Source: Emmonsiellopsis sp. PD_33 (lineage: Eukaryota > Ascomycota > Eurotiomycetes > Onygenales > Ajellomycetaceae). Taken from it: DNA of 11,098 nt. The first letter of the stretch is position 1. Every line of letters begins with the position of its first letter. Shown piece by piece: positions 1-8,455 of this stretch. Under the pieces are notes generated by a model. That model ran no database searches. It was given only the letters and a program-made list of their open reading frames with translations, and was not told the origin of the DNA. A program made the translations under genes and the position numbers. Where the stretch lies: positions 1 through 11,098 of the forward strand of contig JANTQF010000588.1 in the NCBI GenBank assembly GCA_032988165.1, given 5' to 3'.

Positions 1-905
1 CCCTCATGCCCTCCACGGCCTTCTTCCTTTTGTGTCATACCGCAAGTATGGCGCTTTACACCCCGTTATGTCTCTCAGGGTGAGTGCAAACCTATCCTTC
101 AGGGTGTGGAGAAACACGGGGATAAAAAAGTGGGCCTCCCTTCCCCCCCCCCCCCCCCCCCCTCCCCCTTCTTGTCCGGCCCCGAAGGAAAAATATCGTA
201 CTAATTATTTAGGAACCGTCCGTGAAGCTCGAGCCAGACGACAATGCGCTCGGATTTTACCTAGACAACCCGAACGAATCAAATCTCAGAAACATTGGAG
301 GTGCGTTTATCTTGTTTTCTCGAATTGTGTTGCAAAGCAGCATCTAAATACCAGGGCTACTCACATGTCATTTCATAGAATACTATCCAAGCCAAGAGCC
401 TGATGACCCGAATAGTATCCTACCGCAACCGATGGCCTCGTACCAGCCTGTGAACCCTAATCCTAATCAAACAGTGGGCCCATACCCCCAAATCCCAGGG
501 GTTCCCGAACCAGGTTTCCCTGCATTTACCAATGAACCTGGTCCCTATTTCGCCGGTAATCAGGATCAAACCCGTACCATGCTCCAACAGCCACATCCAA
601 ACTACCCATCCGTACAGCCAGGGGCAACTATGAGGCAGTATGTGCCACCCAGGCTAAATCGACAGCCACAGCAGCACCCGCAAGATGTGGATTATTCTAG
701 ACTGGTATACAACGACATTCAGGAACCTAGAATTCCACAACAATCACAACGATACCAACAGACACACCCGCAGCAGCCACAGCCCCAAGTACACCACCAA
801 CCTACACAAAATAGACCAAACAAGACCGCTGGTGGCAACTCGCATCGTCAACCTCGGCCTCCGTTCGACAGTATGGAAAATACAAAGCACCAGCATCCGG
901 GATGA
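1..905 (+). CDS. 3' part of an unrecognised Pro/Gln-rich protein gene (5' end outside window)
   Basis: I do not recognise this protein. The last exon is 379-905 (TGA at 903-905). It reads in frame upstream of its first ATG (432) and joins exon 213-300 across a 78-nt intron (301-378, GTGCGT...CATAG, phase 1). The joined sequence runs GFYLDNPNESNLRNIGEYYP. Exon 213-300 is preceded by a branch point and acceptor (actaattatttag), so another intron ends at 212. Its donor is probably GTGAGT at 80 (exon frame ...VSYRKYGALHPVMSLR), or less likely GTATGG at 46. The protein is disordered: acidic VKLEPDD followed by YYPSQEPDD, then about 150 residues rich in Pro, Gln and Asn, with PQQHPQ and HPQQPQPQ runs near the end. 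VKLE fits the SUMO acceptor consensus (psi-K-x-E) followed by acidic residues, which is common in transcription regulators. No DNA-binding domain lies in the visible part. Exons after 213 are fairly sure; the first exon and the function are not. Confidence 0.6.
143..162. repeat. C20 homopolymer inside an intron
   Basis: Twenty consecutive C residues, followed after one T by five more, lie in the intron ending at 212. They sit about 40 nt upstream of the branch point (CTAAT at 201-205). Long C/G homopolymers are prone to slippage and sequencing error, so the exact length may vary between strains or be misassembled. Confidence 0.95.
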
Positions 906-1539
906 TTTACTCTCCGGGGAGAAGAGAATACTTCTCCACTGTTGAATATCTATGAAAAGTGCAAAAGGGGCAAGGCATACATAAATCTACAGGATACCTC
1001 ACGATATACACTTGTTGACAAGCTAGGGGGATCGTGGCTGGATATTTTGGTGCGGTAAAACCTCCCTTTCTCCCCCCTGCACCTATCCCCCCTTCGCCAA
1101 CCTCTCTATTTCATTCCGTCCAAGCTAACAGATTGCTGACACTACTACGTGTGTGCCATCCCGTCTACATAGCGCTTCCGTCATACTCTTTACTCCGCTC
1201 GGTAGCTACTCCCGCTGCTAGGCGGGTGGGGTATCTCTCTATGCCCAACACATCTTTTACTCGTGACAATATCGTTTTCTATCTTATTTTTACATTTTCC
1301 CCTTGGTTAGGCTATATTTGGTTTGTTTTCCACTTTCCCTCGCCATTTTTCTCGGCTTTGTTGTTGGGTGGGGGTTTCTTTCTACCTTTTCCTTCACCCC
1401 TTTTCTATCTATGTATCTATCTCCCCCTTGTTTCTCCTTTGGTCGAGCTATACGTGATTATTGCGAATGGAGTTCAGCGGTGGCAAGTGTTTATTTTGTT
1501 TATTATTCCCCTTTCTTTTACCTGAGTTGGGTTATTTTT

Positions 1540-1560
1540 GGATGGACGGATGGATGGATT
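1540..1560 (+). repeat. GGAY tetranucleotide repeat
   Basis: Five tandem tetranucleotides (four GGAT, one GGAC) with a trailing T: a simple-sequence repeat in the T/G-rich intergenic zone. Confidence 0.85.
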
Positions 1561-1629
1561 CTAGGACAATGGGGCATTTCTTGGTGTGTTCTTTCTTTAT
1601 TACCTATGGAGTGATTGGAGTTTCCTTGT

Positions 1630-1663
1630 TGGTTGGTTGGGTTCGGTTGGTTGGGTTGGGTTG
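1630..1663 (+). repeat. GGTT/GGGTT repeat with eight G-runs
   Basis: Runs of two or three G separated mostly by TT occur at 1631, 1635, 1639, 1645, 1649, 1653 and 1658, with a final G at 1663. The only interruption is one TTC at 1642-1644. The pattern GG-TT-GG-TT resembles short-loop two-tier G-quadruplex sequences. It is not a canonical fungal telomere repeat (TTAGGG). Confidence 0.85.
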
Positions 1664-2243
1664 AATAGCGTTCATTAATGATGTTTTGTTCGATTTCTTT
1701 ATCAAATCATGCAGTTGTTCGTCCCAGGTATGGGGGTATATCCAAAACCGTGCTGGAAATGGCTAACAAGGGCTTGTTTTGTATACAACACAAAGGATCA
1801 CCTAGCTAATCTGGCATTGTCTCGATGTGGCGATTTTGTTCCGGGATATCTCTATATGAATTTTTATGGTTGGGCTGTTTGTTGATATTCTGCATTTATC
1901 CCAACCCTACCTATATTGATTCACAACAATGAAGTAAGTAGGCGCTGTAGAATACAAAATAAAAGAAAAGATGCACAAACATATTGGGTATTAAAACAGA
2001 TAACAACATGCCCAATATCCCCACCCCAAAATCAAATCAATCTGCCTCAAGACAGACAGACAGGCAGAGTTGCTCTAAAAATCGCCCCCCAAAAATCTAT
2101 TCGCGCCAGAAACCATTAATTAAATTACATGCGCTCCCAATAAACCCAAACAAACCCCGCAAACCCGCTTATAGCTTATTAAAACATCTATATATTCATA
2201 AGGTCGTAAAGGAAAATCTCACCCATCTATCAATCAGCCAGTC

Positions 2244-2263
2244 AAAAAAAAAGAAAAAAAAAA
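2244..2263 (-). other. U-rich tract just after the slx4 stop codon
   Basis: On the + strand this is A9-G-A10, so the slx4 transcript would carry about 20 almost uninterrupted U residues starting 5 nt after its TGA. It could act in 3'-end formation or mRNA stability. The position is seen directly; the role is inferred. Confidence 0.5.
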
Positions 2264-2268
2264 GAACA

Positions 2269-4767
2269 TCACGCTCTCCCCCCCGTCTTCTTCCAAACAC
2301 AACACACCCCCTTGCTCTCACACCACTCTCTCACAAACCCAGGCCCAACCTCCCTGTCCTCCCCGATCCGGTCGAAGCCATCGGTATTCAACCACGTAGC
2401 TAGATCCTCCAGCTGAATCGGATCGTACATGAGAATCTTCTCGTACCAGGTAGGCCGTTTGGCGCCTTTGAACGCACGAAGGCGCGGTTGGGCTTTGATG
2501 GCTTTCGTTATCTGGCTTGAGAGGTCTGGGAGGTTTGCTAGGGATTGTGCGGAGGATTGGCTAGGGCGTTGTCGGGAGCGGATGGTTATAGGGGTGGTGG
2601 GGGGGATGGGCTCCGGGGTGGTGCGTTCCGCGAGTGTGGTGGTGTCTTCATCGTAGGAATCGTGAGGAGGGGTTGAGGGGATGACTTCCCAAGCTGATTC
2701 TTCAACCTCGTCGTCAATTAATATCGTACAGGGAGATGTGGTCCTTTTTGTTGCTGGTTTTGGTGTCATATCTGTTTGATTGATTGACAGGGAGGTGTCC
2801 ACTTCGGGTGGTTTTGTTGGATATCTTGCTGTTTTTGCTTTGTTGGTATTAAGTCTCGTTTTCTGGCTGAGTGAACCAGGCTGGTGTGTTGACTTTGGCA
2901 TGTATTCGGCCACAGAACCGTCCGGATTTGGGCCGTGTTGGGATGGCTGGGTCTGTGGCGGCGGTTCTGATAATTTATTCTGGTTTTCCCAGCATTTTTC
3001 AAGAAGTGAAATCATTTTGTCTCTGCTTTTGATTGGTTTAAAGCCATAAGCAGCAACTTGTTTGGCCAGTTCCGACGTCGTAAATCCTGCAAAGATAGGC
3101 TTATCTGTGGGGGGAGCAGATTCGCGACTAGCAGTGGGAATACTGGAAGGAGCTTGGGAGCTGGTTTTTTTGTTGGAGGGCTGCGTGGTTGTTATTTGTG
3201 GCTGTGTAGTCGACATGTCCTCGTTCTCCGCGATAGATCCCTCTATATTTTGGGTCAAATCAATCACATCAACTTCAGCAACTGTCCCAGTGAGATCTCG
3301 AGCACTTGCAGACCAGAGATTCTTCGAACCCGATAGTTTGGACAAGCCCAAACCAACACTAGATCGTCGCGAGGAGAAAGTGTGGGAAGAGACTGGCCTG
3401 CGGGGTGGCGGAGGGGATTTGGTAGGGTTATGTGCGTGCAATGTTTGGAATGTATCGGTTTGATCTCGAAAATAACTATGCTCGAGCTGACTTGACGTGC
3501 CGAAACATAACTCTTGCCCTTCTATTGACTTGAAGGCTTCGAGGGGAGGCACTACCTTATAAGCAGGTGGCTCCTCCTTTTTCTTCGAAATACTCGATTT
3601 CTTCCGACTAGGCTTTGCTCCATTCGTTCCCGAGGTCCGATTTGCTGAGCTCTTTTTGTTAGGTTGGCCGGATAACGTGTCCACAATACCAGATGAGTCG
3701 ACAGCATTGTACTTAGCGGTGGCATACGATGTGATCGTGGTCGCTTTCTGTGCCTTTTTGGCTTTTTCTCCTCGCGGCTTAGTCAAGCTATCTTCTGAAG
3801 TTTCAGGAGTCGTGGATTGAGCAGGCTCGATGGAATTTCGGATTCCACTCGAGTTATGCATATTCAGAAACTGCGACGGTGTCAAAAAGAGCTCCGATCA
3901 AACAAGTAGTGGACTTTGACTTACCGCTATGGGCCGCTTTTGTGTTGGGGCGTACTTAACACGGCTCGATTCAGGTTCCTCTCTAGCAAGCGGAGTCCTA
4001 CTGAATCCGTAACTCGAAAACAAGGTCCCGGGTTTATAAGCATTGCTCAAACCGCCCGCACTCGGAGACGAATCAATCTCCACCAAATCGACTACGGGGC
4101 CCGAAGAGCCTTTTGGTGGAGTCCAATCAAGTCTCCTTGTAGTAGCCCGCTCAAGTTGTAGTCCTTCTTCTCGCCAGTCCAGTTCACTCTCCGTATCCCC
4201 TATAACAGCTGGCGTTGTTTGGTCGTGACCTGCCGAGTCCGAGCTCTTTTTCCCATTTCCAGCGCTCTGCACTCGATTCACCTTTGAGACACGTCCATGT
4301 AGCTTCTTATTATCTAGACCATCACTTTTCTTCCTCCGCGACGTCGCCTTCGCTTTCTTTTCCGCCTTCTTTGGACTAAGCGCAATGCGATCCCCGTCCA
4401 CGATCTGGAGTTCGGTTTGCGTGCTATTCCCAACATGTTGCTTTTTCTTTTGGCGTCTCTTAGCTGAATCATTCTTCGTCGAGCCTGTTACCGGAATATT
4501 AACCCTTCCGGGACTGTTTCCCAGCGCAGCTCTTGTCTCCACAGCTTCATGTCTGGGGTTTGTTGTCGCGCTATTTTGCGAGCTCGTCGATGGACGGGAG
4601 GGTGCGGTCGACAGAGATCTTAGGAGGGACGTAGGGGACGGTAAATTAAATGGAGACGACAGGTCTATGACCTCTTCGGCCGAGTCTGACGAGTTAGGAA
4701 TAACAGGCGTTACAGAGCGGGCAAAAATGCGGTCTTGTGTCGGCGATGGGGTGAGCCGAAATGCCAT
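2269..4767 (-). CDS. slx4: Structure-specific endonuclease subunit Slx4
   Basis: Slx4 is the scaffold and activator of the Slx1 nuclease, which cuts branched DNA (flaps, replication forks, Holliday junctions) in the nucleus. Exon 1 is 4767-3925, the intron is 3924-3871 (54 nt, GTAAGT...GCAG, phase 0), and exon 2 is 3870-2269, giving 814 aa. The ATG at 4767 is chosen because the in-frame codon at 4779 is GTG and a TAA lies upstream of it. The key evidence is the C-terminal Slx4 domain at about residues 728-810, ending WCESKGVCCVWKK, which binds Slx1. Fungal Slx4-like motifs are also present: RRLDWTPPK (about 211-219), GQELCFGTSSQLE (about 399-411), and a SAP-like helical segment FAGFTTSELAKQVAAYGF (about 541-558). 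The rest is disordered with basic patches (KRRQKKK, RRKK). SIM-like hydrophobic-acidic motifs occur at 33-38, 225-232, 483-488 and about 663-668. Many S/TQ sites fit checkpoint-kinase control. The next gene upstream, cgi121, lies on the same strand 867 nt away. Confidence 0.93.
3871..3924 (-). other. slx4 intron (54 nt)
   Basis: On the minus strand it begins GTAAGTCAAA and ends CACCGTCGCAG, with a TTGAC branch-like motif about 13 nt before the acceptor. Removing it joins ...KRPIA to FLNMHNSSG in frame; reading through gives a stop 9 codons past the splice site. Confidence 0.92.
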
Positions 4768-5634
4768 TTTCGCCGTCACGGACCAGGCGAATTTGCGTTA
4801 TGGGAGTGTTCGCGCATGCTAAGTCATTATACAAAAGACTCCATCTGCCCCGGATTCACAGTAGGTTTTGTAAAGGCGGGTTGAAATCCTAATGCTCCCT
4901 GCCATTGAAACTGTGACGTCGAGCTGGAGTTGCCAATTAGCGCGCGGCAAATTCGGAAACTGCCTAATTAGGATTGGCGCCGCCGCTGGCTGGGCAACCG
5001 CGCTTGTGGCGTCAAGCAGAACGTGTAAAGGGAGCACAACCTTGGAGGACAATGATTTGCAGGGTCCTGGTATTTGTCTATATCTATACAGGTATACCAA
5101 GCACTTAACTATTCAACAGATATGGTTACATAAAGGGTGAATAGCGCAAGTAATCCCCGCGACCTTCGTATTCCGCATCATGAATAGCCCACCTCACCAA
5201 GAGTCCTGAAAGAGTCCTGAAAGAGCCCCAAAAGTCCAACAGATCCCCCCATCTCCCTAAATGGCCATGGTTACCGCATTAATATCATAATCGCTGCTGA
5301 AGTGGTCAAAATAAAAAATCGTTGGTGCCGAGCTCAATCAAATTTCGACCCCCATTACCCCTGGGACCTCATCGTTTCAAGTTGATGTCAAATTCTGGTG
5401 AAGCAACCTAGAAGGTCGGACATGCCACGATAAGGCCCGTCTCACGTAGGTTTCCCGATTTTGTCGCACAATTCGCAAGGCGGATAAGGTCGTCTCCGTA
5501 AATGTGAGCATAGCGTCCGATGACATTGGGGAGAGGCACCTCGACGGCATCGCTGGCTCATTTCGCGGAACTAGAACCTCTTAAAAATTTTCGTCAACAG
5601 TATGTTGATATCCGAACAGAATACGTAGAGTCCG
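4768..5634. promoter_or_regulatory. slx4 upstream region and cgi121 3' flank
   Basis: No gene is supported in these 867 bases; open frames here have no recognisable domain. Candidate sites near slx4 are a CRE-like TGACGTC (4914-4920, about 150 nt before the ATG) and an inverted pair of CCAAT boxes, GCCAAT at 4932-4937 and ATTGGC at 4973-4978. CCAAT boxes bind the fungal Hap/CBF complex. The DNA around them is mixed, with CTAATTAGG and GCGCGCGGC stretches. I saw no clear MluI cell-cycle box (ACGCGT) in this promoter. Site function is inferred from sequence only. Confidence 0.4.
5201..5233 (+). repeat. 11-nt tandem repeat, three units
   Basis: GAGTCCTGAAA occurs twice in exact tandem (5201-5211 and 5212-5222), followed by a diverged third unit GAGCCCCAAAA (5223-5233). 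It lies between slx4 and cgi121. Confidence 0.85.
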
Positions 5635-6388
5635 CTACGATCCCCGCAAGGCCATGGCGCCAAGAATCGACCTTTCCAGATTGTTCATTTCGCTCAGCAA
5701 GGCCGCGGGACCGTTTGGGCCATTTTGACCCCCTTTAGCGTTGATAGACCCCAGTTTGTATGCCTTCTTGATCTTGCTGATGTCCGAAACTAAACGTAGG
5801 TTCTCGTCGTCGAAGGGAAGCGGCTTGCCTTCAATGGCCTTTTCCAAATGCTGCGCAACCGAATCATGCGTTATGTCTGCAGATGTTGAAAACTTGACTA
5901 CGAGTAAGTCCTTAGTGGCATCGGTTATACCGAATTTACGGAAAGATTCTGCAATCTTCGAATTGTCAGCAATGATTTCCAATGTGAGAACGGGGATTGG
6001 AGCGGGGGAAGGGGGGGGAAGGGGTGAGATACATTATTGTTAGGACTGAGCGAATATACTATTTCAGAATGGACATTCTTCGATTTCAGGCGATTATTCT
6101 GATGGTCATTAACTGCTCTAAATACAGCAGCCAGTATATGTGTTGTAGAGAGGATCTATATTATTTGGTTAGGACCTGAAATGATCTCGTTCCCCGATGC
6201 GGGGCAGAATTGGGAGGAGGAATCGCGCGTACCGTTGAGGCATCAATGAACGCGTATTCGAACTCAGTATTTCCCGTGAGAAGCTGCTCTCTTAGGAACT
6301 GGGAATTCTGGAGGTCCCGGTATAATGCGACATGCACGGGCTGAGTTGGGGGGACGTGGGCCAGCTGGATGGTTTTAAGGTGGGACAT
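5635..6388 (-). CDS. cgi121: EKC/KEOPS complex subunit Cgi121
   Basis: Cgi121 (TPRKB in humans) binds the kinase Bud32 within KEOPS. KEOPS adds threonylcarbamoyl (t6A) to A37 of ANN-decoding tRNAs and in yeast also affects telomeres. The model has three exons: 6388-6233 (52 codons), 6155-6033 (41 codons) and 5955-5635 (106 codons plus TAG), all phase 0, giving 199 aa, close to the yeast protein (about 180). Both introns are 77 nt: 6232-6156 (GTACGC, CCTAACC branch, ATAG) and 6032-5956 (GTATCT, TGCTGAC branch, GAAG). Family hallmarks are LREQLLTGNTEFEYAFIDAS (residues 32-51), HILAAVFRAVNDH then VHSEIVYSLSPNNN in exon 2, IAESFRKFGI (94-103), and the C-terminal helix KIKKAYKLGS (154-163). The start is the first ATG; the in-frame codon upstream at 6400 is TTG. 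A Gly/Asn-rich loop (GGQNGPNGP) precedes the last helix. It is divergent from the mitochondrial gene at 6726. Confidence 0.92.
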
Positions 6389-6725
6389 TTTCGAGACCAA
6401 TGCTTGTGTCGTGGCTGGTTAAAATATATTCTGAACAAAGAATCACGATCGATACACCGGATAGATGATTTCGTAATTCGGAAACAACGGAAACAGTGTG
6501 CAATCCCCGAACATCCAACGCTTATGGCCGAATTGTTTCGTGGTGGACTCCCGAGGCCGTTCCCCTCAGCGACTTTTGATATCACGTGGCCATTACATCA
6601 TCCGCACTTCTGGAATATTCCGGCGCCCGGACGCCTCCCTCTTAAGTTTGACCTCGACTCTTCCTCCGTCGTCATCGAGATACATTCTCATCGTCTGTCC
6701 TCGCATCTCCCGCATCACTGCAGCC
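6389..6725. promoter_or_regulatory. Divergent promoter between cgi121 and the TMBIM5-like gene
   Basis: Only 337 bp separate the two ATGs, so the genes must share or abut control elements. A palindromic E-box CACGTG (6583-6588, in context ATCACGTGGC) lies about 140 nt before the + strand ATG. Such sites bind basic helix-loop-helix factors (Cbf1/Pho4/SREBP type). The + strand from 6600 to 6725 is C/T-rich, as is common for fungal 5' leaders. The + strand frame from 6498 stays open into the gene at 6726, but the translation upstream of 6726 has no conserved look. Confidence 0.55.
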
Positions 6726-7810
6726 ATGGCGTTCGTTCTCCGTCGGCCGCTTGCCATCTCCACGGCGCTCAAGCAAATCCCCAAGTCCACCAACACCTCC
6801 ATCACCGTTCGGTTCATCCACAACTCCCCCGTCAAACCAGCCACAGCCACCTCGAAACCAACATCTCCCTTCACCAAAGCCCGCAAAACTTTCCAAGATG
6901 CCTTCCGCCGCACTTACATGCAACCCTCCTCCTATACCAGACAATATAATGGCAACCTAACGCAAAAACTTATGTATGGTGCCGCCATCGTGGGAGGAAC
7001 CATCGTGGCGACAAACTTCATCTTCAACCGCGAAACCAGAGAAGATGGGGGCATGCCGCTATATGAGCGGGAATACCTGAATCAGACCTTCCTGCATACC
7101 GGTCTCGGTGTTGGCATCATCGGAATTGCGGCGCGGGCACTACACGCTTCTGGCTGGTCCTACAGGCTGATGGCAGCGAGCCCATGGGCAGTGATCGGAT
7201 TGAGTTTGGCAGCTAGCATCGGAACTATGTACGGAACTTATTACACCGCGCCTGAAAAGTAAGTAAAATTTATATCCCCGTGCATAAAAGTTTTACGGCA
7301 GTTTGAATTAACAACTCCAACAGCTACGTTCAAAAATACGCTCTGTGGGGTGCCTTTAACCTAACCCAAGCCGCCATCCTCACTCCTCTGATGTTCATGT
7401 CCCCCGCCATCCTCGCGCGCGCCGGTCTCTACACCGTTGGTATGATGGGCTCCATCGCCTTCGTCGGCGCCACAGCTAAACAGGAGAAATACCTCTACCT
7501 CGGTGGCCCCCTGCTTGCCGGTGTCGCCATCGTGGCCATTTCCGGCTTTGCGCCCCTCGTCCTCCCGGCCACTGCTGCCCGATCCCTCATGTGGTCCGAG
7601 CGCATCTGGCTATACGGTGGTCTTGCCGTCTTTGGAGGCTTCACCCTCTATGACGTGCAGAAGATTCTGCACCATGCGCGCTTGGCTGAGAGGGGTATCG
7701 TGAAGAGAGATGTTGTGAACGAGAGTATTAGCCTCGAGCTTGACTTTTTGAACATCTTTGTTAGAATGGTGCAGATTTTGTCTATGAGAGGAGGGAATAA
7801 CCGGAGATAG
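6726..7810 (+). CDS. Mitochondrial inner-membrane Bax-inhibitor-1 family protein (TMBIM5/GHITM type)
   Basis: Human TMBIM5 (GHITM, MICS1) is an inner-membrane protein linked to cristae structure and Ca2+/H+ exchange; the fungal role is less clear. Exon 1 is 6726-7258, the intron is 7259-7323 (65 nt, GTAAGT, ATTAAC branch, ACAG, phase 2), and exon 2 is 7324-7810, giving 339 aa. The ATG at 6726 is chosen because it sits in a good context (cagccATGGC) and begins a mitochondrial presequence: MAFVLRRPLAISTALKQIPK, Arg/Lys/Ser-rich without acids, with a likely cleavage region at VRFIHNS (28-34). Then come about seven hydrophobic segments (about 83-100, 121-138, 153-171, 183-201, 211-228, 237-257, 272-287) and a semi-hydrophobic C-terminal segment at 317-330. 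The BI-1 signature is visible: LYDVQKI with Asp288, and LELDFLNIFVRMVQIL with Asp318, the acidic pair typical of the fold. The tail MRGGNNRR is basic. Codon use shifts from C-ending to G/T-ending in the last 45 codons. Confidence 0.9.
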
Positions 7811-8455
7811 ACGAGTGTGGTGATTTTGAATTTTAGAGAAAGTCGCGTGTACGATTAGTTGGATAAAGTGAGAAAGAGGAAGATCGAGGATGGATTTCGA
7901 ATGAACTAAACCAAGCAAAAACAACCGCAGGAACAAAAAAACTTAAAACCAAAAACCCCATACGCCCAACCCGGCTTTTTCTATACAATAGTGGTTTTAT
8001 CTGAGAACGAAGAAGACCTCTCCAATCTTCAAGATTCGCCTCCGGAAAGAATTAAACAAGACTGAAAGAACATTATCGTTTCCTTTTTTCTCTTCTCTGC
8101 GCATTACACTTTGATTTGTATCTAGAAATGCAATTTTCAAGCGTACCCATAAGATAGCTTAGGTAGATAGATATTCGCTCACTCGATCCCATCCTCACTC
8201 GAATGCTCTTCTAAACTCCTAGACGATTCATTATTTCCATCCATGTTGATGAAAGTGGAAGGAGATAATCTTTCTTTTCCCTCGAACGAGATGGTAAATT
8301 CTTTAAGGAAAATATATACATAGAAAATCCCTAATATATCCTACAGTGAAAAGAAACGAGGCCATGACGGTAAGTCTAAACAGTGCACAAGAGCCATATA
8401 GACATCACAATAAAGAAAAAAAAGGTAGAGAACACAGAAGATCAAACCCGCCATC
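7811..8455. other. Convergent intergenic region with both 3' UTRs; no gene seen
   Basis: The stretch lies between the ends of two convergent genes. The + strand is G/A-rich and C-poor to about 7890 (gataaagtgagaaagaggaa), then switches to A/C-rich and G-poor (ccaagcaaaaacaaccg), mirroring the pattern at 906-2268. The middle (8040-8340) is A/T-rich and ordinary. No RNA gene or ORF with recognisable content is present. Confidence 0.65.

Larger units (their letters stand above)
906..2268. other. Intergenic region between convergent genes; no gene seen
   Basis: The stretch lies between the end of the Pro/Gln-rich gene and the end of slx4, so it should hold both 3' UTRs. Open frames within it are low-complexity readings of pyrimidine-rich or A/C-rich DNA and show no domain. 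Composition changes strikingly. About 1060-1120 is C/T-rich, 1300-1900 on the + strand is T/G-rich and C-poor, and from about 1916 to 2400 the + strand becomes A/C-rich and G-poor. The switch near 1900 is where two converging transcripts would be expected to meet. A non-coding transcript is possible but nothing supports it directly. Confidence 0.7.

Noticed and set aside
1631..1663. Interstitial telomere repeat
   Set aside because: The unit is GGTT/GGGTT without the TTAGGG phase expected of filamentous ascomycetes.
1034..1664. Three overlapping + strand frames, one resembling a membrane protein
   Set aside because: The hydrophobic look comes from T-rich DNA read as Phe/Leu/Ser; there are no conserved motifs, no clear splice context and strong simple-sequence bias.
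2429..3463. Several + strand frames opposite slx4
   Set aside because: They are antisense shadows of the slx4 reading frame, which carries clear family motifs.
4777..4779. GTG as the slx4 start
   Set aside because: Nuclear fungal genes start at ATG; the ATG at 4767 is the first in frame.
4385..4822. 145-codon + strand frame opposite slx4 exon 1
   Set aside because: Antisense shadow; the minus-strand frame joins exon 2 by a clean phase-0 intron.
4819..5140. Overlapping frames of about 90 codons on both strands upstream of slx4
   Set aside because: No recognisable domain, and both strands open equally; more likely promoter DNA.
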